Below are positions 55,390 to 63,967 of a DNA stretch of 64,000 nucleotides, in pieces. Under the pieces are notes generated by a model. The model saw only the letters and a program-made list of their open reading frames with translations. It was not told the DNA's origin and did no database searches. Source of the stretch: an uncultured Bacteroidota bacterium. GTDB taxonomy: Bacteria; Bacteroidota; Bacteroidia; Flavobacteriales; Flavobacteriaceae. Position numbers and translations under genes: made by a program. The stretch lies in the NCBI GenBank assembly GCA_913062555.1, contig CAJXVU010000011.1, positions 30,432-94,431 of the forward strand, written 5' to 3'. Positions within the stretch are counted from its first letter, which is position 1. Each line of letters begins with the position of its first letter.

Positions 55390-55722
55390 ATGAGCACGCT
55401 AAGAAACAAAGTACAGTTGATTGGGAATTTAGGAAACGATCCTGAAATTATCAATCTGGAATCGGGAAAAACACTTGCGAAATTTACAATTGCAACTAAT
55501 GAGAGTTACAAAACTGCTGAAGGAGAAAAAGTAACAGACACTCAATGGCACAATATTATTGCCTGGGGTAAAACTGCAGAAATTATCGAGAAATATGTAA
55601 GCAAAGGCAAAGAAGTGGCTATTGAAGGAAAACTAACATCAAGAAGCTATGAAACTAAAGAAGGTGAAAAACGCTATGTCACTGAGGTTGTAGCAAATGA
55701 GATTTTGATGTTTGGGAAATAA
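55390..55722 (+). CDS. ssb: Short single-stranded DNA-binding protein
   Basis: A 110-residue OB-fold protein with the SSB pattern: NKVQLIGNLGNDPEI, WHNIIAWGKTAEIIEKYVSKGKEVAIEGKL and RSYETKEGEKRYVTEVVANEI. The length covers just the OB domain. It stops at LMFGK, so it lacks the acidic tail (typically ending DDDIPF) that recruits partner proteins. It may be a second, accessory SSB rather than the replicative one. It is monocistronic with a long regulatory-looking upstream region. Confidence 0.92.
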   Translation: MSTLRNKVQLIGNLGNDPEIINLESGKTLAKFTIATNESYKTAEGEKVTDTQWHNIIAWGKTAEIIEKYVSKGKEVAIEGKLTSRSYETKEGEKRYVTEVVANEILMFGK

Positions 55723-55744
55723 TATCAGTAATAATCTAAAAAAA

Positions 55745-55772
55745 ATTAACCCCATATCAATATGGGGTTAAT
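55745..55772. terminator. Terminator between ssb and the serine hydrolase
   Basis: ATTAACCCCATA-TCAA-TATGGGGTTAAT is a perfect 12-bp stem with a 4-nt loop, preceded by an A run, and can act in both directions. Confidence 0.8.
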
Positions 55773-55808
55773 TAATTTGCATAGAAAAATTAATTCTAAA
55801 AGATTGAT

Positions 55809-57272
55809 TTAATCCTTTAAAAGCTCTTTTATCCTGTTTTTGGCATAAGCTTCATTTGGATCTATCTTTAAGGCATTATTATATAATTCTAGAGCCTCTT
55901 CAATTCTATTAAAATTTTCCATTAAAATACCTTTAAAAACTACTGGATACACCCATTTTGGTTCGGCAGATATTAAATAATCGAAAAGCTGTTTTGCTTT
56001 TTCAAAATTATTAGAATCTATATAACCTCTACCTACTAATAAGATATCAAATCTTCCAGGGATAAGATCCCTTTGATCCGTTTCTTTCCAATTTTGAATT
56101 AAAAGTTTTGCAGCGTTAATGCCCTTAGTAAACATTGTGCTGTAAAACAATTGATCTTGTTTTGGTCTAATATTGGGTTTTTCAAACCCTAAGATAGTAT
56201 TTGTGATTTGATTGCTTAAAACATATAAATTAGAGGGTAATTTGTTACTTAAGACAATTATAGTAATATCGTGTTCAACCAATAAAGATAATTTTGATTC
56301 AAAACCTGGGCTTCCGCCATCATGGTTGATATTTTTACCTTTTTTTTCTCCATCACTAGTTTTCCATTTATAGTTATCAATAAACCATCCATAACCATAA
56401 TCTCCTGACTGCTTGGAAAACATTTTTTCAACGTTTGATTTAGAAATAAATGAACCATTCAAAAGGACTCTACTCCATTTGTAAAGGTCAGTAATAGTTG
56501 AATATATTGAACCAGCTCCAATTACATAGGACTTCTCTTCATAATCAGCTTTTACAATACCATCAGGTAAACCCGCATAACCGTTCGCTTTATTTGATAC
56601 AATCCTCGTATTAATCTCATGAGCGGTGTCATGCATTTTAAGAGGCTCAAATATTAATGCATTTAAAGCTTCTCCATATGGCTTTCCTGTAACAGATTCA
56701 ATAATAGCTGCTGCTAAGTTAAAGCCCAAATTTGAGTATGAAAATTTATCTCCAGGCTTAAATATTAATTCAGATTTACTTATTATTTGTACCAATTCAT
56801 TTAGAGAAACAAAATTTTTACCTTTGATCTTACTAGATAAGCCCTCAATGTCTCTTTGTAAACCCGCAGAATGTGACAATAGTTGATGCACTTTGATTTT
56901 TTCAAATAGACCATCATTTTCTACCTTTAGGTATGTAGAAACCGTATTATTGAGCTTTAATTTTCCTTGTTGCTCTAGTATTACAATTGCGGCAGCCGTA
57001 AATTGTTTTGTTAAAGAAGCTAATCTAAATTTAGTCTTAATCTTATTTAAAATATTATGTTCAAAATTTGCCTTTCCAATAGCTCTTTGCAATAAAATAC
57101 GGTCTCCTTTAGCTACTAGAATATTTCCATTAAAGAGATCTAAGCTTTCATAGGAATCAATAATTTCACTTACCTTATCTACTTGACTTTGCTCAATTTT
57201 AATTTGCCCAAATAGCTGTTGAAAGCTTAAGCATATCAAGCTTATTATAATTAAACTATATTTTCGTTTCAT
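55809..57272 (-). CDS. Secreted serine hydrolase (beta-lactamase-related) with TPR tail
   Basis: I prefer the start at 57272, which gives a signal peptide beginning MKRKYSLIIIS; the frame allows 57290. Residue numbers below count from 57290. The three active-site boxes are SLTK (Ser92, Lys95), YSN (Tyr185-Asn187) and HDGG (323-326), the class C beta-lactamase/DD-peptidase-related pattern. Residues about 385-493 carry two TPR-like helical pairs (FEKAKQLFDYLISAEPKW, IEEALELYNNALKIDPNEAYAKNRI). It probably hydrolyses an ester or peptide in the periplasm; a beta-lactam role is not supported. The TPR tail may bind a partner. Confidence 0.88.
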   Translation of the reverse strand: MKRKYSLIIISLICLSFQQLFGQIKIEQSQVDKVSEIIDSYESLDLFNGNILVAKGDRILLQRAIGKANFEHNILNKIKTKFRLASLTKQFTAAAIVILEQQGKLKLNNTVSTYLKVENDGLFEKIKVHQLLSHSAGLQRDIEGLSSKIKGKNFVSLNELVQIISKSELIFKPGDKFSYSNLGFNLAAAIIESVTGKPYGEALNALIFEPLKMHDTAHEINTRIVSNKANGYAGLPDGIVKADYEEKSYVIGAGSIYSTITDLYKWSRVLLNGSFISKSNVEKMFSKQSGDYGYGWFIDNYKWKTSDGEKKGKNINHDGGSPGFESKLSLLVEHDITIIVLSNKLPSNLYVLSNQITNTILGFEKPNIRPKQDQLFYSTMFTKGINAAKLLIQNWKETDQRDLIPGRFDILLVGRGYIDSNNFEKAKQLFDYLISAEPKWVYPVVFKGILMENFNRIEEALELYNNALKIDPNEAYAKNRIKELLKD

Positions 57273-57428
57273 AACAATACTTATTTTCATTTATTATTCT
57301 ACAAATATAATTCAAGAAGAAATTACAGAATAGAATGAAATTAGCGTGAATTGAAATTTCCTAAATTTAAAGCACAAAATTTGTTTAACGCCATATATTA
57401 GGGCGCTTTATTAGAAAAGTAAAATTGA

Positions 57429-57632
57429 ACACTAACAAATCTATTATTAACTCAAAATTTACCGTCAAAAACACCATACGAATGTGGTTTATCTAGTCAA
57501 AGTCACTTCATAAAATCTTTTAAATCTACTTATAATATGACTCTAAATATATTTAGGAAAATAAGGCAATTATGGAGTGTTATCAAAAAACAAAACAGAT
57601 GGCTAAAAGAAGAGCTCCTATTTATTCAGTAG
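57429..57632 (+). pseudogene. Remnant of an AraC-family regulator C-terminus
   Basis: From 57480 one frame reads ECGLSSQSHFIKSFKSTYNM followed by TLNIFRK, the second helix-turn-helix of AraC/XylS regulators (usually GFSSQSHFxRxFKxxxGxTPxxYR). The frame is closed by TGA at 57426-57428 upstream, has no start codon and no AraC N-terminal domain, and ends at TAG 57630-57632. Only the last quarter of such a gene survives. The remaining 57291-57851 intergenic bases show nothing else clear. Confidence 0.7.
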
Positions 57633-57771
57633 TCACTGAAATATTGATCAATAAATTGAAATTCCAGAATCGAATCAGGGTGCATTAAAATTGAAGTTGA
57701 ATAAAAAACCCACATGCAACAATCTGTATTAACAAATTTTCATCAAAACCATTCATTTTATATTAATTTCT

Positions 57772-57779
57772 TATATTTG
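57772..57779 (+). promoter_or_regulatory. Possible -7 element for the pyrimidine cluster (TATATTTG)
   Basis: TATATTTG fits TAnnTTTG, 85 bp before the dehydrogenase start. No clear TTG at the -33 position is present. Confidence 0.4.
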
Positions 57780-57863
57780 AGTAGGACACAATTAGAATAT
57801 GCCAATGATTTACGCTATATTTTATGAGTATTCTTTTTTGTTTAAAATAAAGTGATTAATCCA

Positions 57864-59330
57864 ATGCAATTAACAACTGAACTTTCCGAAGTAAAAAATT
57901 ATATAAACGGCAAATTTGAACGAAATGGCCAAAACGCCATGGATGTTTTAAGTCCAATAGATGGCCGTAAAATATCTACAATACCGATGTCAACATCGAC
58001 TGATGTTGACGCTGCGGTTCAAGCTGCAAAAAATGCATTCCCAGCATGGTCAGGAATGACCTTGAAGGAGCGTGTACAAATCTTTTTTAAATATAGAAAT
58101 CTACTCGAGCAACATATGGATGAATTGACAAAATTAGTCCAGCTCGAAAATGGTAAAACATATGGCGAAGCTAAAGCCGAAGTTGAAAAAAGCATGGAAC
58201 TCTGTGAATTTGCAGTTTCTATACCACAGATCGTTGTTAATGAAATTCAGGAAGTTAGTAAAGGTGTGGAATGCAGAATTGAAAGAAAACCGCTTGGTGT
58301 TGTTGCATCTATAACACCTTTTAATTTCCCAAACATGGTACCTCATTGGACGCTTCCTAATGCTTTAGTGCTAGGTAATACTATGGTTATGAAGCCTTCA
58401 GAATTAGTACCTTTAAGCACGGTTAGGATGGCTGAACTACTTAAAGAAGCAGGACTACCAGATGGTGTATTTAATATTGTTAATGGCGGTAAAGCTGTGG
58501 TTGAAGCCATTTGTGACCACCCAAACATAGAGGCAGTTTCATTCGTTGGCTCTACAAAAGTTGCCAAGATTGTTTATAAAAGAGCAACATCAAGTTTAAA
58601 ACGTTGTGTGGCACTTGGTGGTGCAAAAAACCACCTCCTAGTATTGCCCGATGCCAATCCTGAAATGACCGCTTCCAATGTAGTCGCATCAATGTCAGGT
58701 TGTGCTGGTCAGCGATGTATGGCGGCTTCAGTAATGGTTGGCGTAGATAAAGTACAGCATATTATTGATCGTATGGTTGAAGATGCTAAGGCTATTATTC
58801 CTGGAGACAATTTGGGTGCTGTTATTAGTGCTGAAGCGAAATCTCGAATTGAAAGATATATCGCAGAAGCTGAAAGCGATGGCGCAAAAATATTATTGGA
58901 CGGACGTCATACAACTGTTCCTGGAAAGGAAGGTGGATATTATGTGGGACCAACAATTATTGATCACGTTACTACAGACATGTCAGTGGCTCGAGAAGAA
59001 ATATTTGGTCCAGTCATTTCAATTATAAGAGCTAAAGATTTAGACGAAGCTATAGAAATTGAAAACGGTTCTAATTACGGAAATGCCGCTGCTGTTTTCA
59101 CACAAAGTGGTGGGTTAGCAAAACAAGTCATGGATCGTGCAAGTGCTGGAATGATTGGAGTTAACATAGGAGTTCCTGTGCCTAGAGAGCCTTTCTCTTT
59201 TGGCGGATGGAATGACTCTAAATTTGGAGTCGGTGATATTACAGGGCGTAGTTCTATTGAGTTCTGGACCCAAAATAAAAAGACCACAACAAAGTGGAAC
59301 CCTGAAGCGCAAACAAATTGGATGAGTTAA
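57864..59330 (+). CDS. mmsA: CoA-acylating (methyl)malonate-semialdehyde dehydrogenase
   Basis: An aldehyde dehydrogenase of the MMSDH group, about 488 residues, with NAD-binding FVGSTKVAK and the catalytic Cys285 in CAGQRCMA (numbered from the ATG at 57864; a GTG at 57852 is also possible). It converts methylmalonate- or malonate-semialdehyde plus CoA to propionyl-CoA or acetyl-CoA with loss of CO2. Next to a class III aminotransferase and a nucleobase permease, malonate-semialdehyde from beta-alanine is the likeliest substrate. A stop-start gap of 55 bp separates it from the next gene. Confidence 0.92.
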   Translation: MQLTTELSEVKNYINGKFERNGQNAMDVLSPIDGRKISTIPMSTSTDVDAAVQAAKNAFPAWSGMTLKERVQIFFKYRNLLEQHMDELTKLVQLENGKTYGEAKAEVEKSMELCEFAVSIPQIVVNEIQEVSKGVECRIERKPLGVVASITPFNFPNMVPHWTLPNALVLGNTMVMKPSELVPLSTVRMAELLKEAGLPDGVFNIVNGGKAVVEAICDHPNIEAVSFVGSTKVAKIVYKRATSSLKRCVALGGAKNHLLVLPDANPEMTASNVVASMSGCAGQRCMAASVMVGVDKVQHIIDRMVEDAKAIIPGDNLGAVISAEAKSRIERYIAEAESDGAKILLDGRHTTVPGKEGGYYVGPTIIDHVTTDMSVAREEIFGPVISIIRAKDLDEAIEIENGSNYGNAAAVFTQSGGLAKQVMDRASAGMIGVNIGVPVPREPFSFGGWNDSKFGVGDITGRSSIEFWTQNKKTTTKWNPEAQTNWMS

Positions 59331-59385
59331 CTAGTCGCCTTAGGTGAATCGTTATTTCCAGTTATTAATCAATACAATATAGTTA

Positions 59386-60720
59386 ATGAATAATCAACAA
59401 ATTATAAAAGATAATCTCGATTATACTTTATTTTCTTGGGCTAAGCAAGGTGGCCTAAATCCTATAAATGCCTCACATGCAAAGGGTTCTTATATTTATG
59501 ATAGAGCTGGTAAAAAGTATTTAGATTTCTCGTCTCAACTCATGAACGTAAATATTGGTCATGGCAATCAACGAATTACAGAAGCGGTCGCCAAACAAAT
59601 GCGGGAAGTGAGTTATGTATACCCAGGAATGGCAACGGATGTCCGCGGGCAACTTGGTAAAAAAATTGCCGAAATTACTCCTGGAAACTTAACAAAAACC
59701 TTCTTTACACTTGGTGGTGCCGAAGCTATTGAAAATGCAATTAAGCTGGCACGTATATACACTGGACGTCATAAAATAATAACGCATTATAGGGCATATC
59801 ACGGTGCTACCTGTGGCGCAATAACAGCTAGTGGCGATCCGAGGCGTTTTCCTGTTGATGATCAAGCAATGCCTAATGTGGTACATGTTGAAAACCCCTA
59901 TGCCTATCGTTGTCCATGGAATTCAAATTCTATTGAAGAGTGTGGAGCGCTCGCTCTAGCTCATCTTGAACGTGTCGTTCAATTTGAAAACCCAGATAGT
60001 GTTGCCGCTATTTTATTTGAAGGTGAATCAGGTTCTTCGGGGTGTTTAAAATACCCGCCTATGTATTTAAAACGAGTTCGTGAACTCTGTGATAAATACG
60101 GTATTATGATGATTGATGATGAAGTTATGAGTGGTTTTGGACGTACGGGAAAAATGTTTGGCGTAGATCATCATGATGTCACTCCTGATATCATGTGCCT
60201 TGCAAAAGGATTAACTTCGGGTTATTTACCCCTAGGTGGTGTCGTCGTTACCGATAAAATTGCGGCGTATTTTAATGATAAACCAATGATAATCGGCCTA
60301 ACTTATTCGGCTCACCCTACCCTATGTGCAGCTGCTTTAGAAAATGTAAAAATTATTGAAGAGGAGAACTTAGTGGAACGCGCAGCAGAAATGGGACTCT
60401 ATATTGAATCTGAAGTTGAAAAACTAAAAGCAAAACATCCATCGATTGGTGATTTTAGAAATACAGGTTTGTTAGGTTGTATTGAGCTTGTTAAAAACAG
60501 AGTAACCAAAGAGCCAACAGTACCCTGGAATGCAAAACCTCATGAAATGGAAGCTACCAATAAAATGGCTGCTAAAATAAGAGAGTTAGGGATGTTCACC
60601 TTTGTGCGTTGGAATTGGATTTTCATCGCGCCCCCCTTAAACGTGACAAAGGAAGAAGTAGACGAGGGTTTAGAAATTGTTTCTCAAGCTATTTTAATAG
60701 CAGATCAATATTGCAATTAA
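59386..60720 (+). CDS. Class III aminotransferase, probable beta-alanine type
   Basis: A 444-residue class III PLP aminotransferase. The Schiff-base lysine is Lys274 in CLAKGLTSGYLPLGG, the metal- or phosphate-proximal MMIDDEVMSGFGRTGKM segment is present, and an early FTLGGAEAIENAIKLAR phosphate-binding helix is clear. The family includes beta-alanine, taurine and omega-amino-acid transaminases. Neighbours suggest it transaminates beta-alanine (or 3-aminoisobutyrate) to the semialdehyde used by the upstream dehydrogenase. The NCS1 permease starts 4 bp later. Confidence 0.88.
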   Translation: MNNQQIIKDNLDYTLFSWAKQGGLNPINASHAKGSYIYDRAGKKYLDFSSQLMNVNIGHGNQRITEAVAKQMREVSYVYPGMATDVRGQLGKKIAEITPGNLTKTFFTLGGAEAIENAIKLARIYTGRHKIITHYRAYHGATCGAITASGDPRRFPVDDQAMPNVVHVENPYAYRCPWNSNSIEECGALALAHLERVVQFENPDSVAAILFEGESGSSGCLKYPPMYLKRVRELCDKYGIMMIDDEVMSGFGRTGKMFGVDHHDVTPDIMCLAKGLTSGYLPLGGVVVTDKIAAYFNDKPMIIGLTYSAHPTLCAAALENVKIIEEENLVERAAEMGLYIESEVEKLKAKHPSIGDFRNTGLLGCIELVKNRVTKEPTVPWNAKPHEMEATNKMAAKIRELGMFTFVRWNWIFIAPPLNVTKEEVDEGLEIVSQAILIADQYCN

Positions 60721-60724
60721 TATT

Positions 60725-62401
60725 ATGAATAAAGACATTGTAGAATTACAAGAAGATGTTTCCGCTTCATCACTTTTTAGTGAAGATTTGGCACCAGTAC
60801 CCCCAAAAGAACGTACCTGGAGTAAATGGCATTTAGCAGCTATTTGGGTTGGAATGGCAGTTTGTATCCCAACATATCTCTTAGCGTCTTACATGATTAA
60901 AACTGGATTGAATTGGTATGAAGCGCTTATTATTATTGGATTAGCTAATTTAATAATTACCATCCCAATGGTACTTAACGGACATGCTGGCGTGAAATAT
61001 GGTATACCGTTTCCAGTAATTGGTCGCGCTGCTTTCGGAACCAAAGGCGTGCATTTGGCGTCAGTAACTAGAGGCATTATTGCTTGTGGCTGGTTTGGTG
61101 TCCAAACTTGGATTGGAGGATTAGCTATTTATGCTATTTTTAATGCCATTACTGGAACAACCGGGGAACTAGGTTTGTCTATTGGAAAATTTGTTGGCTT
61201 CGGGATATTCTGGATCATCAATATGTATTTTATCTGGAAAGGAACGGAAAGTATTAAATGGCTTGAAACCTATTCGGCTCCCATACTAATTATTATGGGT
61301 ATCGTTCTTATTTACTGGAGCTATGCAAAGGCCGACGGATTTTCAATTGTTTTAGAACAAAGTGTACAGCTCGAAAAAACGGCTGCTAGTATATCCGCAA
61401 AGGAAGATATTTACTCCTTACATTTAAATGCTTTACATAATAAAGAAGGCGTTGTAAAAGTTACTGAATATAATATTGTTTCAGATGAAAATACATCTTG
61501 GACCACATTTACGGAAGACCCAATTTTAATTTCAAGCCCAGAAAATGTTCAAGTACAATTTCGAAATAATAAGGGTACAACACCTGTGCTCTCGAGTATC
61601 GTTACGGCAAATTTGATTCGTTCTGATTCCGGCTCTGGAAGTAAATTATGGAGTTACCTTTTGTGGCTTACTGCAATGGTTGGATTTTGGGCTACGATGT
61701 CAATTAGTATTGCAGATATTACACGTTACGCGTCTACTCAAAAAGATCAGGTGGCTGGTCAATTTATAGGATTGCCTGCAACCATGATGTTATATAGCTT
61801 CGTTGGGATTTTTGTAACCTGTGCTGCTGTTATTAATTTCAAGGATATTTTAATTGCTGACGACGCACCATGGGACCCAGTTTCTCTAATTGCAAAATTC
61901 AAGAATCCTACAGTTGTAATAATTGCTCAGGTCTTTATGATTATAGCAACCCTTAGTACAAATATTGCTGCGAATGTGATCGCGCCTTCTAATGCATTTT
62001 CAAATTTATGGCCTAAAAAAATAAGTTTTAAAACTGGAGGAACTATAACCGGTATTATTGGCATATTAATTATGCCTTGGTGGTTGTTAGATGAAATAGC
62101 TGGATTTTTAATTTTTGTAAGTGGTCTTCTAGGTCCAGTTCTTGGAATTTTAATTGCGGATTATTTCTTTATTAGAAAGAAACACTTAGAACTGGAAGAA
62201 CTTTATAAAGAAGATGGCATTTATTCATACGGACAAACCGGATTCAATAAAGCTGCTATGATCGCTTTGTGCATTGGTGTTTTTGCAGCTCTTATTGGTT
62301 ACTGGGTGCCAGCATTAAACTTCTTGTACTCCTTATCTTGGTTTACAGGATTTATAATTTCGTTTGTGTTGTATTATTTTTTAATGAAAAAAACTAACTA
62401 A
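60725..62401 (+). CDS. NCS1 nucleobase:cation symporter with an extra soluble loop
   Basis: A 558-residue NCS1 transporter, about 12 helices, with WVGMAVCIPTYLLASYMI, the GIPFPVIGRAAFG helix and GWFGVQTWIGG, the family's substrate and sodium sites. A soluble insertion of about 100 residues (about 203-304) lies between the sixth helix and the WATMSISIADITRYA region, where usual NCS1 proteins have a loop of about 30. It probably imports uracil, cytosine or a hydantoin for breakdown by the neighbouring enzymes. The next transporter starts 1 bp later. Confidence 0.9.
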   Translation: MNKDIVELQEDVSASSLFSEDLAPVPPKERTWSKWHLAAIWVGMAVCIPTYLLASYMIKTGLNWYEALIIIGLANLIITIPMVLNGHAGVKYGIPFPVIGRAAFGTKGVHLASVTRGIIACGWFGVQTWIGGLAIYAIFNAITGTTGELGLSIGKFVGFGIFWIINMYFIWKGTESIKWLETYSAPILIIMGIVLIYWSYAKADGFSIVLEQSVQLEKTAASISAKEDIYSLHLNALHNKEGVVKVTEYNIVSDENTSWTTFTEDPILISSPENVQVQFRNNKGTTPVLSSIVTANLIRSDSGSGSKLWSYLLWLTAMVGFWATMSISIADITRYASTQKDQVAGQFIGLPATMMLYSFVGIFVTCAAVINFKDILIADDAPWDPVSLIAKFKNPTVVIIAQVFMIIATLSTNIAANVIAPSNAFSNLWPKKISFKTGGTITGIIGILIMPWWLLDEIAGFLIFVSGLLGPVLGILIADYFFIRKKHLELEELYKEDGIYSYGQTGFNKAAMIALCIGVFAALIGYWVPALNFLYSLSWFTGFIISFVLYYFLMKKTN

Positions 62402-62402
62402 T

Positions 62403-63902
62403 ATGATTACAAAATACATCATACTATTCTTTTATTTTTCTATCCTTTTTTTAATTGGATATTTTGCCTCTAAAAGAATAAAGAGTACCAAAGATTATTA
62501 TGTTGGAGGTAAAAAACTAAACTTTTGGGTTGTTGCATTCTCTGCGAGAGCCACAGGAGAATCAGCATGGTTATTACTAGGTCTTACTGGTTTAGGAGCA
62601 ATGGTAGGTGTGTCAGCATTCTGGGTTGTATTAGGTGAGGTTATTGGTGTAACTGTATCCTGGTTTTTTATGGCTGAAAAGTTCAAGAAACTCACAGATA
62701 AATACGACTCAATAACGATTCCAGATTATTTGGTAAGTCGATTTAAATCAAAAACCAACACACTTCGAATTGTAGCCGCCACAGCATTGTCTCTATTTGT
62801 AATCATATATGTAAGTGCTCAAATTGATGCTACAGGTACTGCTTTTGAATCATTTTTAGGTTGGAATTATTTCACAGGAGCAATTATCGGTTTTTTAATA
62901 GTATTGGCTTATATCTTTTCTGGAGGTTTTGTAGCAGTTGCTTGGTCTGATTTATTTCAAGGTTTAGTAATGCTTCTTGGGTTGGTTGCACTTCCAGTTG
63001 TAGCCTATTATTCGATAAGTTCTGAAGTATCTATTACCCAAGAATTAATAAAACTGGACCCTTCCTTTTTGAATATTTGGGGTGAAGGCGGATTTAATTT
63101 AATAAATGTATTTACAATATTTGGCTTCTTATGTATCGGACTAGGGTTTATGGGGTCACCACAATTATTTGTGCGGTTTATGTCTATAAAAGACACCTCT
63201 GAAATCAAAAAAGGACGATGGGTGGCAATTGTATTTACAATAATCACGGATTCTAGTGCAGTTCTTATTGGGGTTTTTGGAAGGTATTTATTAACTTCTA
63301 TTGATGCAGATCCAGAAACCATTTTAGGTAATGGTGCACAAAACGTATTACCGCTTTTAGTTGAAAAAATAATGCCTCTTACTTTAATTGGAATCTATAT
63401 TGCAGCAGTATTATCAGCAATCATGTCAACCATTGATTCGCTTTTAGTTGTGGCATCAAGTGCAATATCTAGAGATTTTTATCAGCAAATTTTTAAACCA
63501 AATAAAACCGAGAAGCAATTTGCAAACATATCAAGATTAATTACCTTTTTATTAGCAGTATTCGCTTTAATGATCGCTATGATTGTTGCTATTACAACAC
63601 CTGAACGCACAATATTTTGGTTTGTAATATTTGGTTGGTCTGGCATTGCGGCTACGTTTTGTCCAACAATTATCTTATCTCTATTTTGGGATAAATTCAA
63701 TGAAAAAGGTGCTATAGCTTCAATGATAACTGGTTTTCTGTCTGTGCCCCTTTTCAAATTTGGTTTTGCTTCTTTAGATTCAATAGGAATCTATTTCGAG
63801 AAGCTTGGTGAATTAGGTCCTTCATTTGTTTTAGCAATTATTGTAGGCGTCATCGTAAGTCTGGTTTCTGTAAAAAAAGACACAGAAAAAATACTTGATT
63901 GA
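62403..63902 (+). CDS. Sodium:solute symporter (SSS family)
   Basis: A 499-residue LeuT-fold symporter of the SSS family (PutP, PanF relatives), with 13 membrane helices. The early KDYYVGGKKLNFWVVAFSARATGESAWLLLG and the MSTIDSLLVVASSAISRDFY sodium-site segment are diagnostic. Substrate is not obvious; in this cluster it may carry beta-alanine, an amino acid or a pyrimidine breakdown product. Its 1-bp spacing from the NCS1 gene shows that both are on one transcript. Confidence 0.9.
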   Translation: MITKYIILFFYFSILFLIGYFASKRIKSTKDYYVGGKKLNFWVVAFSARATGESAWLLLGLTGLGAMVGVSAFWVVLGEVIGVTVSWFFMAEKFKKLTDKYDSITIPDYLVSRFKSKTNTLRIVAATALSLFVIIYVSAQIDATGTAFESFLGWNYFTGAIIGFLIVLAYIFSGGFVAVAWSDLFQGLVMLLGLVALPVVAYYSISSEVSITQELIKLDPSFLNIWGEGGFNLINVFTIFGFLCIGLGFMGSPQLFVRFMSIKDTSEIKKGRWVAIVFTIITDSSAVLIGVFGRYLLTSIDADPETILGNGAQNVLPLLVEKIMPLTLIGIYIAAVLSAIMSTIDSLLVVASSAISRDFYQQIFKPNKTEKQFANISRLITFLLAVFALMIAMIVAITTPERTIFWFVIFGWSGIAATFCPTIILSLFWDKFNEKGAIASMITGFLSVPLFKFGFASLDSIGIYFEKLGELGPSFVLAIIVGVIVSLVSVKKDTEKILD

Positions 63903-63967
63903 AGTAATACTGATTAAAAACTTGTAAATTTAAAGAAATGATAACCTATAAATTCAATATATAGCAA

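Noticed and set aside
57371..57411. attC-like sequence around TTTAACGCC ... GGGCGCTTTATTAG
   Set aside because: Only a loose, short similarity to integron recombination sites; no integrase or cassette structure is present, so it was not annotated.
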